Source of the DNA: Puniceicoccaceae bacterium
GTDB taxonomy: Bacteria > Verrucomicrobiota > Verrucomicrobiia > Opitutales > Coraliomargaritaceae
Assembly (NCBI GenBank): GCA_002729725.1
Contig: PBYS01000004.1
Span: 1-42,233 of the forward strand
Length of the DNA stretch: 42,233 nucleotides
Direction of reading: 5' to 3'
The notes below the pieces were generated by a model. It had not been told where the DNA came from, made no database searches, and saw only the letters and a list, made by a program, of their open reading frames with translations. The translations under genes were made by a program, and so were the position numbers. This document shows positions 36,043 to 42,233 of the stretch, piece by piece (position 1 is the first letter of the stretch; every line of letters begins with the position of its first letter).

Positions 36043-36327
36043 ATGGATGCGAGCTTTAGCGCATTGCTTGTGATTCTAGCATCGTTTTTGCTTATGGGGC
36101 TCCATGCAATTCAACACCACAGGTTATCTAGATTTAAGAGATTAAAGGCACAACGTGATTCGCTACCAATACAAGCATCGTACACTACGTTTCGCAATTC
36201 GCAGGTTTATCACCTGCTTACCTGCATACTATGGTGGTTATTATCTAAGTATTCCACTGATGGGCGAAGTGTCGCATGTCGGTGGGTTGTGGGCCTTGAT
36301 TTCCACGCTCATCGTTCTACAGCCTAA
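36043..36327 (+). CDS. Small single-helix membrane protein, doubtful
   Basis: A 94-codon frame with an excellent ribosome site (AAGGAGG at spacing eight before ATG). The first 20 residues are a hydrophobic helix (SALLVILASFLLMGLHA), followed by a basic stretch (HHRLSRFKRLKAQRD). Its second half overlaps the FUSC gene in another frame by 173 bases and does not look protein-like. Either it is a genuine small protein with an accidental tail, or the helix once joined the downstream gene. The ribosome site argues that translation does start here. Confidence 0.35.
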   Translation: MDASFSALLVILASFLLMGLHAIQHHRLSRFKRLKAQRDSLPIQASYTTFRNSQVYHLLTCILWWLLSKYSTDGRSVACRWVVGLDFHAHRSTA

Positions 36328-36724
36328 TCGGAAAGATGCCTGGCAGACCGCTTTATTGCGCATGGTGGGCACTTTTATCGGGGCGACTTTTGCAGCTGTG
36401 TATTTAAGTTTTCTGCCCTTTCACCCGCTTGGGATGTGCGCTACGATTGTAGCATCTGTCTTAGTCTGCGGCGGGTTCGGTGTGCCAAATTATGCGCGTT
36501 TAGCCTGTATCACGATTGCAATCATGATGGTCTCTACAGTGATTGATCCACATATTACGCCGCACATGAATGCATTGCTGCGCTTTCTAGAATCGGCGAC
36601 CGGCACTTGTATCGCGGTTATTGTTACCGAGATTTGGCCTGAAGAAGACCCCGATCATAAGAAGCCCGGCAGCTTACGTGTGCCGCTGTCGGATCTGAGT
36701 CGTAAAAATAAGAGTTCTCGCTGA
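36155..36724 (+). CDS. Half-size FUSC-family aromatic acid exporter-like membrane protein
   Basis: A 189-residue protein with five to six hydrophobic segments. GGLWALISTLIVLQPNRKDAWQTALLRMVGTFIGA is the characteristic FUSC/ArAE loop. Canonical FUSC exporters are 600 or more residues with two such halves and a soluble domain, so this is a minimal form, perhaps working as an oligomer. Start is GTG at 36155 with AAGG upstream. It follows a small helical ORF with a strong ribosome site and may be translated by coupling. Confidence 0.75.
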   Translation: MIRYQYKHRTLRFAIRRFITCLPAYYGGYYLSIPLMGEVSHVGGLWALISTLIVLQPNRKDAWQTALLRMVGTFIGATFAAVYLSFLPFHPLGMCATIVASVLVCGGFGVPNYARLACITIAIMMVSTVIDPHITPHMNALLRFLESATGTCIAVIVTEIWPEEDPDHKKPGSLRVPLSDLSRKNKSSR

Positions 36725-36727
36725 GGT

Positions 36728-37225
36728 TTAATAATAGACCATGAATACGGTCAGGACTAAGCCGGCGAGCGCGAGGTAGATGCCACGTTTAAAAATCTTC
36801 GAACTCGGCAAGAACATGAAAAACGAAGACAGCACGAAAAAGAGCAAGGAAAGGCCAAAGAACAGGTTCATGTAGAACAGCGGCTGGTCTGATCTGGCTT
36901 TATGCATCTCGGCCATTTTCTTTAGCACGATTGGTAGCTCTTTGGTGCGATAGGAGGCCCTGCCGCTCGCTTTGTGGTAACTGCCACCTTGAAATGTAAT
37001 TTGCTCGGCATTTTCTTCCTTAGCTTGGAAGCCACGTTTACGCAGTGCACGCCCCAAGCCGTCCGAGTTTAAGCCTGGTTTGAGTGTGCGCTCGACCTGC
37101 TTCTCGACTTTAAGGAAGTCTGTATCACGAAAGATTAAGATCACACCGCTGATTGCGTAAACCGCCATAATTCCCGCTAGAAAGAAGCCTAGATACCGAT
37201 GCCATATGCGCATTTGTTTTTTCAT
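36728..37225 (-). CDS. PepSY-type transmembrane protein
   Basis: Starting at ATG 37225 the protein reads MKKQMRIWHRYLGFFLAG, with a first helix (IMAVYAISGVILIFRD), a periplasmic segment of about 75 residues with the beta pattern of a PepSY domain, and two C-terminal helices (FFGLSLLFFVLSSFFMFLPS, then IYLALAGLVLTVFMVYY). Arg-Trp-His-Arg followed by LGF is typical of PepSY-associated membrane proteins linked to iron uptake or reduction. The longer reading from 37300 adds 25 residues without a clear start context. The function is inferred. Confidence 0.75.
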   Translation of the reverse strand: MKKQMRIWHRYLGFFLAGIMAVYAISGVILIFRDTDFLKVEKQVERTLKPGLNSDGLGRALRKRGFQAKEENAEQITFQGGSYHKASGRASYRTKELPIVLKKMAEMHKARSDQPLFYMNLFFGLSLLFFVLSSFFMFLPSSKIFKRGIYLALAGLVLTVFMVYY

Positions 37226-37321
37226 ATTCACGAGTTTAAAGTCTGCGTTGCAAAAGAGTAAAATTCTTAATTCGCGTGCGGAACGAATATAAGTCGACAT
37301 ATTGTTGCTATGATGGAGTGC

Positions 37322-38206
37322 TTAAGCCTGCTGTGTGTGGCCAGCCTCCCAAGCCAAGCAGGCCTGTTTGCGTGTCTCGCCCCAGTGATAGCCGCCTAGA
37401 TTTCCGTCGCTCCGTAAGACTCGATGGCAGGGGATTAGCCAAGCGATCGGGTTGGCGCCCACGGCTGTGCCCACTGCACGCACGGCTTTCGGGCGGCCGA
37501 TCCATTGTGCGATGTTTGCATAATGACTCACATGTCCCAGGGGAATCCGCAGCAGCGCTCTCCAGACTTGAATTTGAAAATTGGTGCCTTGCAGTAATAC
37601 ACTCAATGAGCTGTTAGAGCGTTTTTTTGCGTTAAAGATCGCTTGCACAGTTTGTGCGGTGCCCGCTCTGTCTTCGCGCAAAACGGCACCGGGCCATCGC
37701 TCTTGTAACTTGAGTTGCACGGCTTTAATGGTGTGGGGTGTTACAAATTCCAAAAAACACACACCGCGCGTGGTCTCCCCGATCAGGCACTTGCCGAAAG
37801 GCGTCGGGTGCTGTCCGTAGCGAATCTCCAACGACTCTCCGCGCGCCTTGAATTCACCGGGGGTGACGGCTTCAATCGTGACAAATAAATCGTGCAAGCG
37901 TCCCGGCCCAGAAAGCCCGGCTTCGTAGCTCGCTGTCAGCAAATCGGCTGAGCAGGCTAATTGTTTTTTGGCATGTTCCAGCGTCAACAATTGCACAAAG
38001 CGCTTGGGACTGACGCCGGCCCAGCGTGCGAACAAACGTTGCAAATGGTATTCGCTCAAATGAATGACCTGCGACAGCTCAGCCAAGCTGGGTTGCCTTG
38101 CTGCGTTTGCGCGTAAGTATTCAATGGCAGCCTCGATGCGTTGGTAATCCTTGAGCGGATCACGCGAAATCGAGTCAGCGGAAGAAGGTAAAGAATCGAT
38201 CGACAT
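37322..38206 (-). CDS. Ada-like AraC/O6-alkylguanine-DNA alkyltransferase fusion
   Basis: A 294-residue protein with an AraC-type double HTH in residues about 15-105 (LAELSQVIHLSEYHLQRLF, then GVSPKRFVQLLTLEHAKKQL) and an alkyltransferase domain at about 125-285. The catalytic cysteine is C260 in LIPCHRVL; GNLGGYHWGETRKQ follows. Unlike E. coli Ada, the N-terminal four-cysteine zinc domain that accepts methyl from phosphotriesters is absent, so self-activation must differ or be lost. It repairs O6-methylguanine by suicide alkyl transfer. Confidence 0.93.
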   Translation of the reverse strand: MSIDSLPSSADSISRDPLKDYQRIEAAIEYLRANAARQPSLAELSQVIHLSEYHLQRLFARWAGVSPKRFVQLLTLEHAKKQLACSADLLTASYEAGLSGPGRLHDLFVTIEAVTPGEFKARGESLEIRYGQHPTPFGKCLIGETTRGVCFLEFVTPHTIKAVQLKLQERWPGAVLREDRAGTAQTVQAIFNAKKRSNSSLSVLLQGTNFQIQVWRALLRIPLGHVSHYANIAQWIGRPKAVRAVGTAVGANPIAWLIPCHRVLRSDGNLGGYHWGETRKQACLAWEAGHTQQA

Positions 38207-38813
38207 ATTGATACCAGGATTGAGACGACACGCTAGTTTTCTCCGGCTGTTGATGGAGGGCTCTCAAGTGCTGAAGCGTTGCACTGTGAACTGTAGTGAT
38301 TTGGATCATCCCAACACGATACAATTTTTCCCCTGACAGAAGACACCCGATTCTTGCGGTCTGTGTAGTCGGAGAGTGGTGCCTTTGACCGTGGCTCAAG
38401 CGGTCGGCGCAGCTGATTCGCTCGCCTTGTCGGGCAGTGGATGTCAATTTCTGGTTTCAGTATCGGGACCAGATCTGCGGCCAGAATCTGTGCGCCTAGC
38501 TCGAATTGCTGTGCGACGTTTGCGGCGATCCCATAGCGATTGGCTTGATTGATTACCGAGCGCATCTTAGTGCGAAACACTTCGTTTGCTCGTCCCTGTT
38601 TTTTTGAGAGCCGTCTTAAGTGTTTTTTGACGTAGTCAGCCCGGGCGCCCACAAGTATGCTGTCGCTATGTTACGTAAAAGTTTCCCTCTCAAGAAAATT
38701 AGTTGGTCGTTCCGTTGTTTACTGCACTTCTAATAAAACTCAAACAGCCGCCCAACGCATTTTAATTTATTTGAGGTTTTATTATTTATAAGTGATTTCA
38801 CCCGAAATTCTGT
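38207..38813. other. 607-base region with an aldolase relic and no intact gene
   Basis: Apart from the fructose-bisphosphate aldolase remnant described separately, only unsupported frames are present. The 160 bases before the exported hydrolase gene are AT-rich and should hold its promoter; TTATTATTTATAA near 38778-38790 is a possible -10 region. Confidence 0.5.
38420..38652 (-). pseudogene. Relic of class I fructose-bisphosphate aldolase
   Basis: The minus strand encodes [20 protein letters not shown], then [20 protein letters not shown], then PEIDIHCPT. From memory this aligns closely with the class I (FbaB/Fda) aldolase segment around FGTKMRSVI..AN..GI and VVDQQFEVGKQIIAAGLVPI.EPEVDIH, so about 55 residues of the enzyme middle are recognisable. 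The surrounding codons do not continue the family in any frame, and there is no start, Schiff-base lysine region or C-terminus. It is a decayed fragment. An intact copy may exist elsewhere. Confidence 0.75.
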
Positions 38814-40835
38814 ATGTTTAAATTACCCCAAATCTTTACTGGAGCAGCTGTGTGTGCTGCTATACTCGCTGGCACTTGCTTAAACGCTGAGGAGAAGGTG
38901 CTCTTCATTGGTAATAGCTTTACGCTCGGCTCTGGAGGCAATGCTTCGGTTGCCGCGATCTTCGACGCATTGGCTAGAGCCAGTGGGCAGGACGATCCGA
39001 CCACTGTGATACGTGCTGTGGGCGGTAAGGATTATGAGTATCACAGCATCAATAGTATGGATTACTTCGATGCAGAACTGGTGGACTCGCAGGCGCAGCA
39101 GTGGACGCATGTCATCCTGCAAAATTATTCGACGGAGCCGACGCATATTGGCAGCGTGGCGGATCACAAGCAGTATGGCACGCTGCTCTACGAGACCGCG
39201 ATCGCGAATAATCCAGATACGCAAGTCATGCTTTATATGACTTGGTCCCGGGCCGAAGCGAATGGCATGATCAGTGGGAATTCGACGGGCAATAGTTTTG
39301 AATCGACCGATCAGATGATCGACGAGCTGAGCTCTAATTATCACGCACTGGCAGATGAGTTGACCTTTGATCATCCGAACAACTTAGCCGTGCAGGTGAA
39401 TCCAGTTGGAGAGGCTTGGCGTAATGCGGGGGGCTATTTGCCGGCGAATGATCCTGACTTTATAGATCTGTATGACAGCGATAACTACCATGGCGATGAC
39501 CGTGGCTATTATTTGTCCGCCTGTGTGCACTTTGCTTCTATTTACGGGCGCAGTCCTCTTGGTTTGTATGAGACTGCGGATGTGGCGGCCTTGGGCCTAA
39601 CTGTATCTGCCGAGGATGCCGCGTTCTTAGAGAATGTGGCGTGGCAAACGGTCGAATCTGAGGGCACATTAGAGGCTCGCTACCTCATTGATTTTGGGAG
39701 TGATGCCAATACGAGCATCAGTCAGTTGGCACCCGGGGGGGGGCTTGGAATAATGTCAGCGAGACTGTGGGCACAGTCAGTGGAACGGTGCTCACCGGTT
39801 TGGTGAACGATCGCGGTGCAGTCTCTGGGTTGGATTGCACGATAACTCGACTGGGATCAGTAGCCTCGGTGCGTTGGAAATCAGTGTCAGGCCTTGTCGT
39901 CCACTTGAGTTTACCCATCAGCCCCAATCGGCTGCTGTGCCAGCTTTCGACGCATTCACTGTCACGGCTACGGTGAATCGTCCCGAGTATTTAGACGCTC
40001 AGTGGTATCGTGATGGGCAGGCCATTGCGGGGGCCACTGAATTGAGCTACACGATCGATCCAGTTACGGAGGCCGACGACGGGGCTCAATATGTGCTGCA
40101 CTTGAGCAACGGTATTTATAGTTTGGTCAGTGATTCTGCGACACTCAATGTCACCGCAGATACCACCGCACCCTCGCTCGAGGAGGTTTCGTTGCTTTCC
40201 GATACGAGTATCCATTTATCCTTCAGCGAGGGGCTGGACCCCAGCTCTGTGAGCGATTTATCTGCGTATCAAATCGCCTGGCGCGGGCTGCGTGTGCCGG
40301 TGAAGAGTGCTGTTCTGTCAGAGGATGGCGACTCGCTCGTTTTGAACGTAGCGACAGCGCTTGAGGGAAACTACGTGCTAGAGCTCACTTCAACTTTGTC
40401 GGACTTGGCGGGTAACCTCTTGGCAAATACACAATGGATGCATTCGCAGCGCTTTGAGGGCACTTTATTGATTGATTTTGGCAATAGTGCATCCAGCAGT
40501 ACTGATAGTGCTGGTTCTGTTTGGAATAATGTGACGACCACTATTGGAACCAGTAATACGGGTGCATTGGAAAGCTTGAAATCCAGCACGGGTGAAGACA
40601 GCAGCGTTAACTTGCAGATGATCGCACGCTTCCAAGGTGCGAACACTTCTGGCACGAGGGCCTCGACTCTGTATCCTTCGACAGCGGAGTCGTGGTGGAT
40701 TGGCTTGGAGAGGGCACGCTTTATTATGCGGAGGACTTAAGTTTGGGCTGGGAGTTAGTCAGCCCAGCAGCGAAAGCGCCCTATGTCGATCAAGCTAGCA
40801 CGACTGCAGCACGGTTCTATCGCTTAGAGTATTAA
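38814..40835 (+). pseudogene. Exported SGNH-like hydrolase with modular C-terminus, several frameshifts
   Basis: It starts with a signal peptide (FTGAAVCAAILAGTCLNAEE) and an SGNH/DUF4886-like domain: VLFIGNSFTLGSGG with the nucleophile Ser, VILQNYS, and a late DSDNYHGDDRGYYLSACVHF. The first frame ends at 39806, but coding sense continues in three more pieces: AWNNVSETVGTVSG after the G9 run at 39735-39743; an Ig-like domain and an SbsA-like segment in a third frame from about 39835 to 40660; then GVVVDWLGEGTLYYAEDL to RFYRLEY ending at 40835. Restoring one G in the run joins the first two frames exactly. The module LIDFG..WNNV occurs twice. It may be a decayed gene, a phase-variable gene or a sequencing artefact. 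Confidence 0.75.
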
Positions 40836-40863
40836 GAGCTGAGTGAGCTAGGAGGCTGGCTCG

Positions 40864-41016
40864 CTATTTCTTGGAGCGCTTCTTACGCTTGGCGGGCTGA
40901 ACTTTGCGGCCCCTTTTAGCGGGGCTTTCCGCTTGTTCTTGATTCGTCTTTTTCCAGCGCTTCGCCTCTACGGCAAACTGATTTAGTTTCTTCTGTTGTG
41001 ATAGGTCGTAGTCCAT
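40864..41016 (-). CDS. Small, highly basic protein of 50 residues
   Basis: Minus-strand ATG at 41016, preceded by AAAAGG, opens a 50-codon frame: MDYDLSQQKKLNQFAVEAKR, then WKKTNQEQAESPAKRGRKVQ, then PAKRKKRSKK. The lysine/arginine-rich tail resembles histone-tail or nucleic-acid-binding peptides. I recognise no family. It is followed on the same strand by no other gene in the window and preceded by the 78-residue gene at 41055-41291, with which it may be cotranscribed. Confidence 0.55.
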   Translation of the reverse strand: MDYDLSQQKKLNQFAVEAKRWKKTNQEQAESPAKRGRKVQPAKRKKRSKK

Positions 41017-41054
41017 TGATTGCCTTTTGTTATATGTTTGTTGCAGCCTGACGC

Positions 41055-41291
41055 TTACTTGGCCTCTTGCGAGGCGTAATAAGGTTCCACGGTTTCTAGG
41101 TGACCTTGCACGATTTTGCTGACAGATTCGGCGGGCATTTCACCTTTGTGTAGCTCAAAAATTGCCACCAAGAGCGCGAGCTCGATGTCCATCCTTTTAG
41201 GAGTGGTCGCCTTCATTTCCGCTAGAATGTCGAGCGCCTTCTTCTCGGCTTTTTTGTAGTACTTGAAGTTTTCTTCGTTTGGTGTCGTCAT
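41055..41291 (-). CDS. Small helical protein of unknown function
   Basis: A 78-residue protein from ATG 41291 (GTG at 41300 also possible). It is acidic-basic mixed and helical (ENFKYYKKAEKKALDILAEM, ELALLVAIFELHKGEMPAES, VSKIVQGHLETVEPYYASQ). No signal peptide, membrane segment or known motif is seen. It lies between the channel gene and the small basic protein on the same strand. The function is unknown. Confidence 0.6.
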   Translation of the reverse strand: MTTPNEENFKYYKKAEKKALDILAEMKATTPKRMDIELALLVAIFELHKGEMPAESVSKIVQGHLETVEPYYASQEAK

Positions 41292-41409
41292 TGCCGTCAC
41301 GATTGCCTGCTGACTCGAGTAGTCAAGCGACTAGACATTGTCTTTAGCCTTGCGACTGGCGGACCCGGTTGGTGTGAGCGCTATGAGCCTTGCAACTGCG
41401 ACCTAATAC

Positions 41410-42233
41410 TTAAACTAGGTCCGAGAGTTCCTTCGAGATTTTATTCAGCTGTTGCTTCAGTCTGCTAATCTTTTGCTCGCGTGTTTGATCGTAAGAATTC
41501 TCGTGGGTGAGCAGGTCGTGTAAGTTGCGGTCTGCGATTTCTTTCTGAGCCTCATCCATTCCGTTGATAATAACGCCAATCACAAGGTTGAGCATGATCA
41601 TAGTGCCGATGGTCACGAAGGATACGAAGTAGAGCATGCCGATCACCGGCATCGCTTTCGGGCTGAAGTTAAGACCACTCAAATCTTGATTATAGCCTTG
41701 GTAGACGTCCGAGCCATACATTTGTAGGTACATTACGTCTGTCCAATCTTCCAGTGTTACAATTCGGAATAGCGATAGGAAGGAGCTCCACAGATTCCCA
41801 AAGTGAATCGGATCGTTGCCACTAAAGAGCATTACACCAATCACTGCATACACGTAGAAAAGTAAAAATAGCAAGAGGCAGACATAAAACATCGAGGGCA
41901 AGCTGCGCAGTAGGGCGGTGACGAGTAGTTGTAACTTCGGAATGACCGAGATGAGGCGAAAGACCCGCAGTAGGCGGAACAGGCGTAACACAGCCACATA
42001 ACTGCCTCCCAGTGGTAGGAAACAGACGGCTACGATGCTGAAATCAAAGATGTTCCAGCCATCTTTAAAGTAGCGCCAAGGTTGTCTTTTCTCAGCGCCC
42101 ATCTTCAGGATGACTTCGAGTGTGAAGATCCCCAGCACCAGATTATCTAGAAAATGCAGTAGGCTGTAGTGGCGTTCCACTACCGACGGGAAGGTCTCTA
42201 CCCCAACGAGCACGCCTGCGAAAACAATCACGG
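41410..42233 (-). CDS. Voltage-gated cation channel (NaChBac/ion transport family), N-terminus cut
   Basis: A one-domain bacterial channel whose start lies beyond the right edge. It shows S2-S3 ([19 protein letters not shown]), an S4 voltage sensor with repeated arginines ([13 protein letters not shown]), S5, the pore with selectivity filter TLEDWTD at residues 159-165 of the visible part, S6 ([20 protein letters not shown]) and a C-terminal coiled coil ([15 protein letters not shown]) for tetramer assembly. Four copies would form a channel. The filter is more acidic than the TLESWS of sodium-selective NavAb. The GTG at 42231 is an internal valine and not the real start. Confidence 0.92.
   Translation of the reverse strand, partial: VIVFAGVLVGVETFPSVVERHYSLLHFLDNLVLGIFTLEVILKMGAEKRQPWRYFKDGWNIFDFSIVAVCFLPLGGSYVAVLRLFRLLRVFRLISVIPKLQLLVTALLRSLPSMFYVCLLLFLLFYVYAVIGVMLFSGNDPIHFGNLWSSFLSLFRIVTLEDWTDVMYLQMYGSDVYQGYNQDLSGLNFSPKAMPVIGMLYFVSFVTIGTMIMLNLVIGVIINGMDEAQKEIADRNLHDLLTHENSYDQTREQKISRLKQQLNKISKELSDLV

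Noticed and set aside
38175..38447. 90-codon minus-strand frame continuing the aldolase relic
   Set aside because: Its residues do not match the later part of class I aldolase and it overlaps the Ada-like gene start.

Overview
The window is a bacterial chromosome segment of moderate G+C. Its gene content fits a marine Verrucomicrobiota of the Opitutae/Puniceicoccales type: a REP-associated tyrosine transposase, an H-X9-DG protein, an exported hydrolase with the modular C-terminus common in that group, and a bacterial voltage-gated cation channel. This taxonomic placement is inferred from gene style, not from a marker phylogeny. I saw no tRNA, rRNA, CRISPR array or prophage.

Layout. (1) 1-6.2 kb is an accessory, defence-like region: a truncated IS4-family transposase, a stand-alone reverse transcriptase of the defence-associated (UG/DRT) kind, a convergent HNH endonuclease, gene debris with a G11 tract and two hairpins, an H-X9-DG protein with no clear 5' end, a self-inhibited Fic protein whose start codon lies in a repeated operator-like motif, and a tandem 17-bp hairpin repeat. 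(2) 6.2-13.2 kb holds two divergent regulator/enzyme pairs (LysR/SDR and ArsR/Old Yellow Enzyme), an exported protein of unknown function, and a hybrid histidine kinase broken by an internal deletion. (3) 13.3-27.6 kb is mostly housekeeping: valS, a MATE exporter starting at CTG, a transglutaminase, rlmN, an RsmB-like methyltransferase, a minus-strand pyrB-pyrC-CPBP-DAHP synthase run, a RAYT flanked by REP-like hairpins, a protein of unknown function, and rpmI-rplT with a clear terminator. (4) 27.7-31.9 kb is a four-gene metal ABC importer. Its binding protein has manganese-type ligands, a perfect inverted-repeat operator covers the start of the first gene, and the first permease carries a DtxR/MntR-like regulator at its C-terminus. 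(5) 31.9-42.2 kb has an SMP-30 lactonase, cysS, a sodium/solute symporter, a half-size FUSC protein, a PepSY-type membrane protein, an Ada-like repair protein, a relic of class I fructose-bisphosphate aldolase, a multiply frameshifted exported hydrolase gene, two small proteins, and a partial voltage-gated channel with an acidic TLEDWTD filter.

The best candidates for a new system are the reverse transcriptase with its structured 3' flank and HNH neighbour, and the metal importer in which transporter and metal sensor seem to be one polypeptide. Several genes are visibly decaying (kinase, aldolase relic, exported hydrolase, small ORF beside the G11 tract). Two of these breaks lie at or beside poly-G runs, so sequencing error or slipped-strand variation must be excluded before calling them pseudogenes.
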